From Scytonema hofmannii PCC 7110 (lineage in GTDB: Bacteria; Cyanobacteriota; Cyanobacteriia; Cyanobacteriales; Nostocaceae), in assembly GCF_000346485.2 (NCBI RefSeq), contig NZ_KQ976354.1, positions 9,754,341-9,818,340 on the forward strand: a stretch of 64,000 bases of DNA, in the 5' to 3' direction. The notes below the pieces were generated by a model. It ran no database searches. It had not been told where the DNA came from and saw only the letters and a program-made list of their open reading frames with translations. The translations under genes and the position numbers were made by a program. Shown piece by piece: positions 8,883-18,514 of the stretch; positions within the stretch are counted from its first letter, which is position 1; every line of letters begins with the position of its first letter.

Positions 8883-8985
8883 TCCCTCACTCCCTCACTC
8901 CCTCACTCCCTCACTCCCTCACTCCCTCACTCCCTCACTCCCTCACTCCCTCACTCCCTCACTCCCTACTCCCTACTCCCTGTTT
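8883..8985. repeat. ten TCCCTCAC octamers plus TCCCTAC units
   Basis: Ten exact tandem copies of TCCCTCAC (8883-8962), followed by TCCCTAC-type units that run into the 3-prime end of carB. The last residues of CarB (GSRE) and its stop are encoded by the repeat. Confidence 0.9.
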
Positions 8986-11900
8986 TGTAATCTTGAATAA
9001 CTTTCACGTCCAAAGTTGTACTTTGAAGCGAACGGATTGCAGCGACAGTAGCTTTTGCCCCAGCAATGGTAGTAATGATAGGGATTTTATAAGCTAAGGC
9101 TGTACGGCGAATAAGTTTAGCATCACTGTAGGCATCTTCTCCAGATGGCGTGTTAATAATCAGTTGAATTCTGTGGTTCTTGATTGCGTCTAAAACGTGA
9201 GGACGCCCTTCGTGCAGTTTCAGCACCAACTCAACATCTAAACCATGTTCCCGAAGAACGGTACGAGTTCCTTGCGTTGCCATGACAGAAAAACCTAAAT
9301 TAATAAACTCTGTGACAACAGCAACTGCAGGAGCCTTATCGCGATCGTTCATTGAGACAAATACTGTTCCACTTAAGGGTAAACGTTCCCCAGCGCCAAG
9401 TTCTGCTTTGGCAAAGGCACGTCCAAAATCCTTATCGATACCCATGACCTCACCTGTGGAACGCATTTCGGGACCTAAAATGACATCAGTACCGGGGAAT
9501 TTATTAAACGGCAAGACCGCTTCTTTGACGGCAATATGATCGGGAATGATTTCTTTGGTAAAGCCTAACTCCTTTAAAGTTTTACCGGACATAATTAAAG
9601 ATGCCAGCTTTGCCAACGGTACACCTGTTGCTTTGGAAACGAACGGAACAGTACGGGATGCACGGGGATTGGCTTCGAGGATATAAACCTGGGGTGAATA
9701 TGTTTGAGAACCAACAATGGCAAACTGAATATTCATCAATCCCACAACATGAAGGGCACTTGCTAATTGCGTTGTCCAAGCACGAATTTGGTCTAAAACC
9801 AATGGCGGTAAAGAAATGCTCGGCAAGGTACAAGCGGAATCTCCAGAGTGAATACCCGCTTGCTCAATGTGTTCCATTATACCACCTATGACCACTTGTC
9901 CGGTATGGTCGGCAATAGCGTCTACATCAACTTCGATCGCATTTTCGAGAAACTTATCAATCAAAATTGGATGTTCTGGTTCTACCTGTACGGCGAAGGT
10001 CATGTAACGTTCTAACTCAGTATCGGAGTAGACAATTTCCATTGCCCGTCCACCCAACACGTAGCTAGGACGCACAACAACTGGATAACCAATGCGTTTG
10101 GCAACAATCAGAGCATCCTCATAACTCCGGGCAGTTCCATTTGAAGGTTGGGCAATATTCAAGTCTTTAAGAATCTTTTCAAACCTCTCCCGGTTTTCAG
10201 CCATGTCAATAGAATCTGGTGAAGTCCCCCAAATCTTTGTGGGGAGTGGTGAGTGGGGAGTGGTGAGTGGGGGTGAGGAGGAATTTTCCCTACTCCCTAC
10301 TCCCGATTCCCTACTCCCTACTTCTTGTAAATATTTTTGCAACGGTACTGATAACTTTAAAGGTGTTTGACCGCCAAATTGTACAATCACCCCAACAGGG
10401 TTTTCTGCCTCAATAATATTGAGTACGTCTTCTTTTGTCAGTGGCTCAAAGTAAAGGCGATCGCTTGTATCGTAATCTGTGGAGACGGTTTCCGGATTGG
10501 AGTTGACCATGATTGTTTCATACCCTGCATCTTTTAAGGCAAAGGCAGCGTGACAGCAACAGTAGTCAAACTCAATACCCTGTCCGATACGGTTGGGACC
10601 ACCTCCCAAAATCATGACTTTGGGTTTGGTTGTTGGTTCAACTTCAGATTCTTCTTCGTAGGTAGAGTAATGGTAGGGGGTAAACGCTTCAAATTCAGCA
10701 GCACAAGTGTCTACTGTCTTGTAAACTGGAATAACACCTAGTTGTTTGCGGTATGCACGCACCTCATCTTCTGTTGTTTTGGCAGCGTAGGCAATTTGGC
10801 GATCGCTAAAACCCTGCCGCTTCACCTCAAACATCTGCTCTTGTGTCAATTGCTGCAACGGTGTCCGTTTGAGGAATTTTTCCACCTCCAGCAATTCCTG
10901 CATTTTATCGAGGAACCAGGGGTCAATCCCCGTCAACTCGTAAATTTCCTCAATAGTCATACTCAACAGCATGGCATGACGCACGGCGAAAATGCGTTCG
11001 GGGTTTGGTGTCCGGAGATGGGCGCGAATTTGTTCGCCACTGGGCAATTTTTCTTTCATGTCACAACCCCAACCCGCACGTCCGGTTTCTAAAGAACGTA
11101 ACGCTTTTTGAAACGATTCATTAAAAGTTCGCCCAATTGCCATTGCTTCCCCGACAGACTTCATTTGTGTTGTCAGTACGGCTTCAGCACCGGGAAACTT
11201 TTCAAAGGCGAAACGCGGAATTTTTGTGACTACGTAATCAATAGTTGGCTCAAAAGAGGCTGGTGTTTTCTTGGTGATATCGTTATTGATTTCATCTAAG
11301 GTGTAACCCACAGCCAACTTTGCCGCCATTTTAGCGATGGGGAAACCCGTTGCTTTAGAAGCCAACGCCGAACTGCGGGAAACACGGGGATTCATCTCAA
11401 TAATAACGACATCCCCATTGATGGGATTGATCGCAAATTGAATGTTAGAACCACCCGTTTCTACGCCAATTTCACGGATGATTTTAATTGCCATATCCCG
11501 CAAACGCTGGTATTCTTTATCAGTTAGGGTTTGGGCTGGGGCAACGGTGATGGAATCTCCTGTGTGGATACCCATCGGATCGAGGTTTTCAATGGAACAG
11601 ATAATTACAACATTATCTGCCAAATCACGCATAACTTCCAATTCATATTCTTTCCAGCCGAGTAGGGACTGGTCAATAAGAATTTGTGAAACCGGGCTGG
11701 CATCAATACCCGCTTGTGACATTTCTGCAAATTCTTCCTCATTGTAAGCAATACCGCCTCCAGTACCACCTAAAGTAAAAGCGGGACGAATAATCAGGGG
11801 ATACGTACCAATTTTTTTGGCAACCGCTTTGGCTTCTTCTAAAGATGAAGCTGTTCCGCTAGGGCATACGTTTACCCCTATCTTGGACATAGCCTCGTTG

Positions 11901-12295
11901 AACAGTTTTCTGTCTTCGGCTTTCTCAATAGCTGGTAGTTTAGCACCGATTAACTCAACGCCATATCGTTCCAACACGCCATTTTTTGCCAAAGTCACAG
12001 CAAGATTTAGGGCAGTTTGTCCTCCCATCGTTGCTAGAAGGGCATCGGGGCGTTCTTGGACGATGACTTTTTCCACAAACTCTGGTGTTAGCGGTTCAAT
12101 GTACGTGCGATCGGCTGTTTCTGGATCGGTCATAATCGTAGCAGGATTGGAATTGACCAACACCACTTCATAACCTTCTTCTCGCAATGCTTTACAAGCT
12201 TGGGTACCAGAGTAGTCAAACTCACAAGCTTGTCCAATTACGATGGGACCAGACCCTAGCAGCAGAATCTTCCTGATGTCGTCACGGCGGGGCAT
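8966..12295 (-). CDS. carB: carbamoyl-phosphate synthase large subunit
   Basis: A 1109-aa CarB. It makes carbamoyl phosphate from ammonia (delivered by CarA), bicarbonate and two ATP, for arginine and pyrimidines. The two ATP-grasp halves are visible: residues about 1-400 ([39 protein letters not shown]) and about 560-940 ([31 protein letters not shown]). An oligomerisation domain lies between, and an MGS-like allosteric domain ends the protein. Residues 658-686 are an extra Gly/Ser/Arg/Pro segment encoded by an STRR, placed before [10 protein letters not shown] in a surface loop region. The final GSRE is also repeat-encoded. carA is not in the window. Confidence 0.97.
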   Translation of the reverse strand: MPRRDDIRKILLLGSGPIVIGQACEFDYSGTQACKALREEGYEVVLVNSNPATIMTDPETADRTYIEPLTPEFVEKVIVQERPDALLATMGGQTALNLAVTLAKNGVLERYGVELIGAKLPAIEKAEDRKLFNEAMSKIGVNVCPSGTASSLEEAKAVAKKIGTYPLIIRPAFTLGGTGGGIAYNEEEFAEMSQAGIDASPVSQILIDQSLLGWKEYELEVMRDLADNVVIICSIENLDPMGIHTGDSITVAPAQTLTDKEYQRLRDMAIKIIREIGVETGGSNIQFAINPINGDVVIIEMNPRVSRSSALASKATGFPIAKMAAKLAVGYTLDEINNDITKKTPASFEPTIDYVVTKIPRFAFEKFPGAEAVLTTQMKSVGEAMAIGRTFNESFQKALRSLETGRAGWGCDMKEKLPSGEQIRAHLRTPNPERIFAVRHAMLLSMTIEEIYELTGIDPWFLDKMQELLEVEKFLKRTPLQQLTQEQMFEVKRQGFSDRQIAYAAKTTEDEVRAYRKQLGVIPVYKTVDTCAAEFEAFTPYHYSTYEEESEVEPTTKPKVMILGGGPNRIGQGIEFDYCCCHAAFALKDAGYETIMVNSNPETVSTDYDTSDRLYFEPLTKEDVLNIIEAENPVGVIVQFGGQTPLKLSVPLQKYLQEVGSRESGVGSRENSSSPPLTTPHSPLPTKIWGTSPDSIDMAENRERFEKILKDLNIAQPSNGTARSYEDALIVAKRIGYPVVVRPSYVLGGRAMEIVYSDTELERYMTFAVQVEPEHPILIDKFLENAIEVDVDAIADHTGQVVIGGIMEHIEQAGIHSGDSACTLPSISLPPLVLDQIRAWTTQLASALHVVGLMNIQFAIVGSQTYSPQVYILEANPRASRTVPFVSKATGVPLAKLASLIMSGKTLKELGFTKEIIPDHIAVKEAVLPFNKFPGTDVILGPEMRSTGEVMGIDKDFGRAFAKAELGAGERLPLSGTVFVSMNDRDKAPAVAVVTEFINLGFSVMATQGTRTVLREHGLDVELVLKLHEGRPHVLDAIKNHRIQLIINTPSGEDAYSDAKLIRRTALAYKIPIITTIAGAKATVAAIRSLQSTTLDVKVIQDYKTGSRE
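10241..10322. repeat. STRR block inside the carB reading frame
   Basis: GGGGAGTGGTGAGT units followed by TCCCTACTCCCTAC units, partly inverse to each other so that a hairpin is possible. It is in frame and lacks stops on the coding strand, giving about 29 extra residues in CarB. Confidence 0.9.
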
Positions 12296-12393
12296 AGTTG
12301 TTGCCTTCGAGTAGAGAGAATATAAGTCTTGATTATTGTAAGGGTCTTACAGATTTTTATTTTGCCGTTTTTTGTAGGTTTTATGACAGATGG

Positions 12394-12500
12394 GGGGTAT
12401 TGGGCATTAGGCATGGGGCATGAGCATAGGGAATGGGGCATTGGGCATGGGGCATTGGGCATTGAATATTAATATTTCCCCTATTCCCCATTCCCCATTC
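12394..12500. repeat. GGGCATT/CCCCATTC short repeats
   Basis: Degenerate tandem units of GGGGCATTGGGCAT followed by CCCCATTCCCCATT, between carB and dps. The remainder of 12296-12697 is AT-rich with no gene visible. Confidence 0.7.
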
Positions 12501-12697
12501 CCTAACTTTTGCAATTTGTTTGCATTTACACTGAAGATTTTTCTCAAAAGTAGAGTAGCTTTTTTTGAAGCATATTTCAAACAAGAATTTAGACTCTTCT
12601 GAACATTGTTAGGAATTCTAAATAAGAATAATTATTAACTAGCTTAATGAATTTTTTTTGAGATTAAATATTATGTTGTTTTGTAGATTTTCATGAA

Positions 12698-12736
12698 AAA
12701 TGGCAGAGAGGATTAAAATCTACCTCTCTGCCATTT
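12698..12736 (-). terminator. dps transcription terminator
   Basis: A perfect 14-bp stem (AAATGGCAGAGAGG and its complement) with an 11-base loop. Read on the minus strand it is followed by TTTTT. It lies about 77 bp downstream of dps. Confidence 0.85.
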
Positions 12737-12812
12737 CTTATACTTGTTTAAGGACGAGTATTTGTAGCTTTTATAAGTCTTGTGTTAGATAGCTCTATAT
12801 CTATAGAATGCT

Positions 12813-13367
12813 TTAGTTTTGAGCGAGTTGAACAAAACCTAAGGTTAAGCTATCCTTAGCAAGGAAGTGAGCTAGGTGGTAAGCTCTTTCTTCAGTTTTT
12901 AACAAGATTTTTTCGTACAAATACCGTGTAGCGCGATCGCCTAAACTCTCAGCCTGAGCGGCTTGACGGCGAAGAACACCGATAATTGCTTGCTCTGCCT
13001 TCAGATCATTTTCTACCATTTGACGGCTAGAGAAGACGCCATCAGCTTCAGGCTCAAAGCAGCACAATTCCGCTAATTTGCTAAAGGTTGCAACTGGCAC
13101 TCCACCCAGTCCATCCAAGCGTTCTCCAATATCATGGACGTGTTCTTGTGCTTCACCATAGCTGTCGTTGAAGAACTCATGCAGTGAGTAAAATTCTGCG
13201 CCTTCAACTACAAAATGATGCTTTTGGTACTGCAAGTACAGTGCTTGGAAACTGGCCAACAGGACATTAAATCCTTCACAAACTGGCTCAGTTACACTTT
13301 TGTCCAGGAGGACAGGATTGTCATAAACATGACCAAAATTTCGTAACACAGTTTGCGTTTCAGACAT
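12813..13367 (-). CDS. dpsA: Dps family DNA-protection / ferritin-like protein (DpsA type)
   Basis: A 184-aa member of the cyanobacterial DpsA branch. The four-helix ferritin core shows the Dps ferroxidase signature as [21 protein letters not shown] followed by [18 protein letters not shown]: His, then Asp and Glu, near residues 50-85. Dps assembles into a dodecamer that oxidises and stores iron using peroxide and can bind DNA. An extended N-terminus (about 35 residues, [20 protein letters not shown]) is usual for this branch. It is monocistronic, with its own hairpin terminator at 12698-12736. The gap 13368-13573 is AT-rich and probably holds its promoter. Confidence 0.9.
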   Translation of the reverse strand: MSETQTVLRNFGHVYDNPVLLDKSVTEPVCEGFNVLLASFQALYLQYQKHHFVVEGAEFYSLHEFFNDSYGEAQEHVHDIGERLDGLGGVPVATFSKLAELCCFEPEADGVFSSRQMVENDLKAEQAIIGVLRRQAAQAESLGDRATRYLYEKILLKTEERAYHLAHFLAKDSLTLGFVQLAQN

Positions 13368-13573
13368 GGTTTTCCTCGCTTTATGGCAGTCGCAGTTTTT
13401 AACTGCTTTAGTCTTTACATATTAACATTTTAAAAAAAATAACGAGACCTATCAGCATCAAATAATTTTGACCTTTTTATTTAAAGAATGCTCAATGTAT
13501 CTTATATATTTTTATTTTAGTAAAAAATGTCATATAGAACACCGACATTCTCAATAAAAAATGCTATGGAAAC

Positions 13574-13629
13574 AGTGACCAATGACCAGTGACCATTAAC
13601 CAGTTAATCGTCACTGGTCACTGGTCACT
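13574..13629. repeat. STRR arranged as a 26-bp inverted repeat
   Basis: AGTGACC-type units at 13574-13599 face TGGTCACT-type units at 13604-13629, forming a 26-bp stem with about two mismatches and a 4-base loop. It sits between divergent dps and the gene at 13767. Confidence 0.75.
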
Positions 13630-13766
13630 AATTTTTCAAAAATTACTGAGAAAGGTTTGCATTTAAGTTATCCTTATGAATGAAGCTTAGGTTCCCAAAT
13701 CAGAAAACAATGGGAGCGAAAGCGTAGTAGTTACTGCAAAACTATTGCATATTTAGGGGGATTGTC

Positions 13767-14027
13767 TTGAAACCGTTAACTTCGCAATCACATGAGGAAA
13801 AGTACAATATAGAGGTCAATAGGGCAGACCGATGGCAGGTATATCATCGTTTGCGGGAGTTAGACATTCCCTGTTGGTGTGAGACGAATCAGCCATTGAC
13901 AGTTGACATTAGCAATATCACGGCTGCCATTCAAATTTGGAGCGTTGTACGGCAATCTACAGCCTCACGTCAAGAGTTGGTTTCGACTCTAAAAAAGTGC
14001 TGGCAAACTCGCTATCGGCAATCATAG
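13767..14027 (+). CDS. conserved small cyanobacterial protein
   Basis: An 86-aa protein starting at TTG, about 5 bases after an AGGGGGA ribosome-binding site. The core YNIEVNRADRWQVYHRL, followed by LDIPCWCETNQPLTV and a region of alternating hydrophobics, looks like a small protein conserved in cyanobacteria. I know of no function. It has no signal or membrane segment. It lies 66 bp before the ferredoxin-like gene on the same strand, so the two may be co-transcribed. Confidence 0.65.
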   Translation: MKPLTSQSHEEKYNIEVNRADRWQVYHRLRELDIPCWCETNQPLTVDISNITAAIQIWSVVRQSTASRQELVSTLKKCWQTRYRQS

Positions 14028-14093
14028 TCGCGGAAACCACTGCTAATAAGTACCATGCTGAAATTAAAGTCTTTGTTGAAGAGAGGTAAAAAG

Positions 14094-14762
14094 ATGGGGA
14101 AATCTCACATGACAGAAGTTTCGGAATTCCGTCTAGAGGGGCGGTTTCTCGATTTTGTTATCAAAGATGGGTATAAGCTCAAAGGCTTGCTATTAGAGAC
14201 TTCTGAAGGCGAATGCTACGTTAAACTAGATAAACACTTACGCGTTGCTTTTGACTTCAGATTACAAAAGGGAACTTGGCTGCAAGTCTTGGGTGAGAAA
14301 AAGCACGATTTGAAGACAGGTGAAGTCAAACTCAAAGCTTACCAAGTGATGGCAGCCCGAATTGAGTCAAGGAGACAAGAAGATAAAGGGACAAGGGAAG
14401 AAACAATTTCCTTGTCTTCTTCTTTTTCCACGTCTCCACGTGCTGATGTCCCCGTGTCCTCTTCTAGTGAAGTTAGGACAAAAAAAGCCACTATATTGGT
14501 GTGTCAAAAATCTGACTGCATGAAACGAGGTGGTAAGCAGCTTTGCCAAGCACTAGAAGCATCTGTGAGTGAGCGTGGTTTGGAATCAGAAGTGACAGTT
14601 AAAGGAACGGGTTGCATGAAAGATTGCAAAGCCGGACCAAACTTAGTGATGCCAGACAAATCTCGTTACAGCCGAATTCAGGCTGCACAAGTCCCCGCAC
14701 TTATGGATAAGCATTTTTCTCCTCAAGTGCAAACAGCAAGCAAAAAAGAGAAAACGAAGTGA
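14094..14762 (+). CDS. (2Fe-2S) ferredoxin-like domain protein with repeat-derived linker
   Basis: I start at 14094, after GAGAGGTAAAAAG, rather than at 14055. The N-terminal domain (residues about 5-90, EFRLEGRFLDFV...VKLKAYQVMAAR) is a beta-rich cyanobacterial module. The C-terminal domain is a thioredoxin-like [2Fe-2S] ferredoxin with VCQKSDCMKRGG and GTGCMKDCKAGPN, giving four likely cluster cysteines. The two are joined by residues about 92-127, a Ser/Arg/Asp-rich stretch encoded by an inverted-repeat STRR (GACAAGGGAAG and its complement), so the linker is probably invaded DNA. Likely an electron-transfer or sensing protein (inference). Confidence 0.75.
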   Translation: MGKSHMTEVSEFRLEGRFLDFVIKDGYKLKGLLLETSEGECYVKLDKHLRVAFDFRLQKGTWLQVLGEKKHDLKTGEVKLKAYQVMAARIESRRQEDKGTREETISLSSSFSTSPRADVPVSSSSEVRTKKATILVCQKSDCMKRGGKQLCQALEASVSERGLESEVTVKGTGCMKDCKAGPNLVMPDKSRYSRIQAAQVPALMDKHFSPQVQTASKKEKTK

Positions 14763-14940
14763 TGCCTGCATATCGCTAAGTTCACGGTTACTGTTGGTTA
14801 TCTACCTTTTTCTTAATGCGAATATATACTAGTAAATTTCTTGGCATTGGTGTTCAACTACTCATCCGTAGTTGTTGCAAAACCTTTGCAAGTTTGGAAA
14901 ACCGACTGATACAAACGGCGAGGTGCAATACTACCAAAGT

Positions 14941-14971
14941 AAAAGCTCATTCTTTTTGGGGATGAGCTTTT
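14941..14971. terminator. bidirectional hairpin terminator
   Basis: AAAGCTCAT, a 10-base loop, then ATGAGCTTTTATT: a 9-bp stem with a T-run downstream on the plus strand and an A/T-rich opposite flank. It lies between convergent genes ending at 14762 and 14985. Confidence 0.75.
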
Positions 14972-14984
14972 ATTATGTGGGGAT

Positions 14985-15527
14985 TTAATCAAATTCTGGT
15001 GTCCATAAATCTGAAACCTTCACGAACCAGCCGGGTAAAAGTTCAGGAACTGTCAAAACATCGCCATCTCGAAGGATTATTGCTTCTTGTTCGGGATAGT
15101 AAACCTCAACAACCCGCTCATCTGGATTAATTAAAATTCCCACACCAGTTCCCAGTGCAAGAAATTCTCTAATCTTTGCCCTCAGTTCCTCTATGTCATC
15201 AGTAGGTGACTTAACCTCAACTGTTAAATCTGGAGCTAGTGGAGCATAAGATCTCGGGCTGCGAGGCAATCGTTCTGCCTTGACAAATGAAGCATCAGGT
15301 GCTCGTAAGTTCGAGTTTGGTAACCTAAAACCAGCACTCGAAGCAGTTACTCGCCCCAGTTTGCGAGGCGTCACCCAGTTATATAGCTGAGCGATCATCC
15401 CTGCTGCAATTTCATCTGACTCATATCCTGATGGACTCATAACGACGATATTTCCCTTGACTAATTCCATGCGATAGTCGGGATGCTGTTGCTGCATTTT
15501 TTCCAAATCTTCAATGGTTAGAAACAT
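14985..15527 (-). CDS. Uma2 family PD-(D/E)XK nuclease-like protein
   Basis: A 180-aa Uma2 (DUF820) protein. I start at the ATG at 15527, 4 bases after GAGAGGA; the upstream 32 codons are repeat-like. The family core is visible: TIEDLEKM, YRMELVKGNIVVMSPSG, APDASFV, then PDLTVEVKSPTDD with the D...ExK catalytic pattern and LGTGVGILINPDERVVEVY. These proteins are hugely expanded in cyanobacteria; they have a restriction-endonuclease fold, but their biological role is unproven. It faces the ferredoxin-like gene across a shared terminator. Confidence 0.85.
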   Translation of the reverse strand: MFLTIEDLEKMQQQHPDYRMELVKGNIVVMSPSGYESDEIAAGMIAQLYNWVTPRKLGRVTASSAGFRLPNSNLRAPDASFVKAERLPRSPRSYAPLAPDLTVEVKSPTDDIEELRAKIREFLALGTGVGILINPDERVVEVYYPEQEAIILRDGDVLTVPELLPGWFVKVSDLWTPEFD

Positions 15528-15620
15528 AAATCCTCTCAAATCAAAGCCTGTCTTGAAAATAGGGAGTAGGGAGTAGGGAGTGGAGGAAGAAAACTTTTCC
15601 TGCAAATTAGTGTAATAAAT

Positions 15621-15714
15621 CAATACAGTTCAGTTAAGCAGTTATTTAGAAACCCGGTATCTTGGAGATACCGGGTTTGGTGCTCCCCTCGCGACCCTTA
15701 GCTGAACCGTATTG
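15621..15714. mobile_element. MITE-like element, CAATAC family
   Basis: A 94-bp element with 13-bp ends CAATACAGTTCAG and CTGAACCGTATTG (one mismatch). The central hairpin AAACCCGGTATCT/AGATACCGGGTTT at 15650-15678 differs from its relatives by paired changes that keep the stem. Confidence 0.7.
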
Positions 15715-15744
15715 TGTAATAAATTACATGATAGCTACTTAGTA

Positions 15745-15832
15745 AGTGGGCGTTGCCAAGGGTTTTAAACCCACGCAGGTGGGTTTTGCCTGTATAGCCG
15801 CGAATTCTATTCGCCAAGGATGTACAAAGATC
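15745..15832. repeat. dispersed repeat, related to 32221-32296
   Basis: Contains CCCACGCAGGTGGGTTTTG and CGCGAATTCTATTCGCCAAG, also present with few changes in the element at 32147-32308. Its right edge touches the stop codon of the kinase gene. Confidence 0.6.
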
Positions 15833-15834
15833 TT

Positions 15835-17844
15835 CTAAGGCATTTGCCAAATCTTAATTGTTTTATCTTTACTACCACTGATTATATTTTTACCATCTCT
15901 ACTAAAAACGACGGCAAAAACCTCTTGTGCATGACCTTTGAAAGTTTTTATTTCTTGTCCCGTGCTCAAGTTCCAGATTCTTACAGTCGTGTCATCACTT
16001 CCTGTCGCAATTTTTTCACTATCAGGGCTAAATGCAACAGCGTTCGCATCAGCTGAATGACCTGTTAGAGGAGGACGTAGTTCTCGCCCTGTATTCAGAT
16101 TCCATATTCTAATGGTTCTGTCATCGCTAACACTAGCTATAATCTTTTGATTGGGACTAATAGCAACGGCATTTACATCCCCTAAATGTCCAGTCAAAGT
16201 TCGTAATAATTGCCCGGTCTTTACATTCCAAATTTTAACTGTTCTATCTGTACCACCACTAGCAAGAATGAGACCATCCGAGCTAATAGCAACAGACAAA
16301 ACCTCTCCTTCATGTCCTTTGAGAGTGTGAATTTCTTGTCCTTTCTTTAAATTCCAAACCTTAATTGTTTTGTCATAACTACCACTAACAAGAATTTGAC
16401 TATCAGCACTCATAGCCACAGAATTAACATAACTAGAGTGTCCCATCAGTGTACGGATTTCCTGCCCCGTATTTAAATTCCAAATTTTGATTATGTTGTC
16501 TTTGCCTCCACTAGCAAGAGTTTGACCATCACCACTCAGAGCAACAGCATAAACAAATTCTTTATGCCCTTTTAACGTGCGAATTTCTTTTTTATTTTTT
16601 AAATTCCAGATTTTGATAGTTTTGTCATCACTGCCACTGACTACTAGTCCTATCAAATCTTCTTTAAGAGAAGAATTTGCGAGGTTTAATTTGACAGCAA
16701 GGGAATTGACTTCACCTAAATGCCCATTTAAGGTTGGCGTATACCCCTTCATTTGCCAATATATGATTCCACCTAAACCCATGATAGCCAGGGCAATACC
16801 TCTGATTAAAACTTGTTTTTGAATTAGTATTTTTGGTTGAATAACTGTACTGGGGAAAATAGAGGATTTGTGAAGATTTTTCTGTGATATTAAAGTGACT
16901 ACAAAATCTTTTGGCGTTTTTTTTGTTTTTTGAGACAAATCTCGTAACACTTCATCTGCTGATTTATAGCGTTGTTCGAGATTCTTTTTTAACAGTTTGT
17001 CTAGGACACGTTCCAGTTGAGTGGAGATAGAAAATTTGAGATGTTTTTGCCACTGAGCTACCCAACTATATCCGTCTTCTACATATAATTGTGATGGATG
17101 AACTCCAGTTAGTAAATAAAAGCTCGTGACACCCAAACTAAATAAATCGCTAGCGGGATATGCAGAGCCATATTTCATTTGTTCCATTGGCGCATAACCG
17201 TAGGAACCAATAGTTGTTCCTGTTTGTTCTAAAGAAGTTGCTGTTAACTGTTTGGCAACTCCAAAATCAATAAGTACTAAATCTTCCTTTCCTCTTTGAG
17301 AAAGACGACGGATAATGTTTTCTGGTTTAATATCTCGGTGAATGACTTGATGCTCGTGGATAAATTTGAGAATGCGTAATAATTCACCTAACATTTCCCA
17401 AATCTTTTCCTCATGGAAAAGCCCATGCTGATTCAATTCTTGCCGTAAAGTTTGCCCTTCAATAAACTGCTGTACTAGGTATAGGTAATTTTCTTGCCTA
17501 AAGTAAGCATACAAAGTTGGAATTTGTGGGTGTTCTCCTAACTGTTGCAAGCGCCGCGCTTCTTCTTGAAAAAGTTCGGTTGCTTTTTGTAAAGCGCTAG
17601 TTCCTTGGGCTTGTGGTGCTAGTTGCTTGACAACACAATGCTCTTTGAGCTTGTCTTCATCTTCTGCCAAAAAAGTTCTGCCAAATCCTCCGCCCCCCAA
17701 TGGCTGAATAATGCGATATCGGTTTCGCAGCAGCGATATCAGTTTTGTCCCACAATTTTGGCAGAATTCCGCACCATTTGGATTCAAAGGCTTTTCACAA
17801 CTGGTATTGAGGCAGTAGATCATAAATAAGGCATTTTGGGCCAT
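15835..17844 (-). CDS. Ser/Thr protein kinase with zinc ribbon and WD40 propeller
   Basis: A 669-aa Hanks-type kinase. The N-terminus has a zinc ribbon (Cys11, Cys16, Cys28, Cys31). The kinase domain (about residues 43-310) shows LGGGGFGRTFLAED, the lysine in VVKQL, HRDIKPENI and DFGVAK followed by a GSYGYAPMEQ activation segment. A single membrane helix follows (about 348-367), then seven WD40 repeats (375-669) with GHxxxV and KIWN motifs. The topology places the kinase in the cytoplasm and the propeller outside or in the lumen, as in many cyanobacterial sensors. An alternative start is Met8. Its ligand and targets are unknown. Confidence 0.92.
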   Translation of the reverse strand: MAQNALFMIYCLNTSCEKPLNPNGAEFCQNCGTKLISLLRNRYRIIQPLGGGGFGRTFLAEDEDKLKEHCVVKQLAPQAQGTSALQKATELFQEEARRLQQLGEHPQIPTLYAYFRQENYLYLVQQFIEGQTLRQELNQHGLFHEEKIWEMLGELLRILKFIHEHQVIHRDIKPENIIRRLSQRGKEDLVLIDFGVAKQLTATSLEQTGTTIGSYGYAPMEQMKYGSAYPASDLFSLGVTSFYLLTGVHPSQLYVEDGYSWVAQWQKHLKFSISTQLERVLDKLLKKNLEQRYKSADEVLRDLSQKTKKTPKDFVVTLISQKNLHKSSIFPSTVIQPKILIQKQVLIRGIALAIMGLGGIIYWQMKGYTPTLNGHLGEVNSLAVKLNLANSSLKEDLIGLVVSGSDDKTIKIWNLKNKKEIRTLKGHKEFVYAVALSGDGQTLASGGKDNIIKIWNLNTGQEIRTLMGHSSYVNSVAMSADSQILVSGSYDKTIKVWNLKKGQEIHTLKGHEGEVLSVAISSDGLILASGGTDRTVKIWNVKTGQLLRTLTGHLGDVNAVAISPNQKIIASVSDDRTIRIWNLNTGRELRPPLTGHSADANAVAFSPDSEKIATGSDDTTVRIWNLSTGQEIKTFKGHAQEVFAVVFSRDGKNIISGSKDKTIKIWQMP

Positions 17845-17974
17845 TGTTCTTTAATAATATGTTCTTCTGTTCCATGGTTTTGCAGTTGCGATCGCTAATT
17901 TATGTTGCTAGTAGCTGTTGAGATTGGCAGCTTTCATGAAAGTACTTTATAATACATAAATAAAAGATATACTT

Positions 17975-18418
17975 ATGACTGTTTACTTTTACAACACTCG
18001 CGAACAATACGGCTGTTTTTCTAATTTTTCATATCATGGTTTTGAATTAGACGCTCTCTATTGGTATACAAGCGAACATTACTTTCAAGCACAAAAGTTC
18101 GTAGGTACACCTCATGTAGAACAGATACGCCTTGTAAAAACACCATCAGAGGCGGCCAGAATGGGACGGGATAGGAAGCGTCCTTTGCGTCCTGATTGGG
18201 AACAAGTTAAAGACGGGATCATGAAGAAAGCAGTCCTGCGTAAGTTTCAAACTCATGCTGATATTAAAGAAATTTTGCTTTCCACAGAGGATGCAGAACT
18301 TGTTGAGAATTCGCCTATCGATTACTACTGGGGTTGCGGTGCTGATGGTAGTGGGAAAAATATGTTAGGCAAAATCTTAATGGAAGTTCGAGAAATATTG
18401 CTTAACAGTGACCAGTGA
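17975..18418 (+). CDS. NADAR family protein (YbiA-like)
   Basis: A 147-aa NADAR protein: YFYNTREQYGCFSNFSYHGF, SEHYFQAQKF, AARMGRDRKRPLRPDW and YYWGCGADGSGKNMLGKILM are family hallmarks. Some NADAR proteins cleave ADP-ribose from nucleic acids or related substrates, and some (YbiA) act on riboflavin-pathway intermediates. NADAR genes occur in NAD-linked and conflict systems, but here it is alone. The last residues (NSDQ) and the stop are inside an AGTGACC repeat, so the C-terminus looks repeat-modified. Confidence 0.88.
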   Translation: MTVYFYNTREQYGCFSNFSYHGFELDALYWYTSEHYFQAQKFVGTPHVEQIRLVKTPSEAARMGRDRKRPLRPDWEQVKDGIMKKAVLRKFQTHADIKEILLSTEDAELVENSPIDYYWGCGADGSGKNMLGKILMEVREILLNSDQ

Positions 18419-18439
18419 CCAGTGACCAGTGACCAGTGA
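18408..18439. repeat. AGTGACC heptamers at the NADAR stop
   Basis: Four tandem AGTGACC units starting within the last codons of the NADAR gene. STRR class. Confidence 0.8.
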
Positions 18440-18514
18440 TTTTTTTTGGATGTAAAGATGTAACTTAATTTTGGGAAGACTAAATGTATTACCACTATTA
18501 ACAGAGAGCGGTCG

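Noticed and set aside
8883-8962. CRISPR array
   Set aside because: The units are contiguous octamers with no spacers; no cas gene is present in the window.
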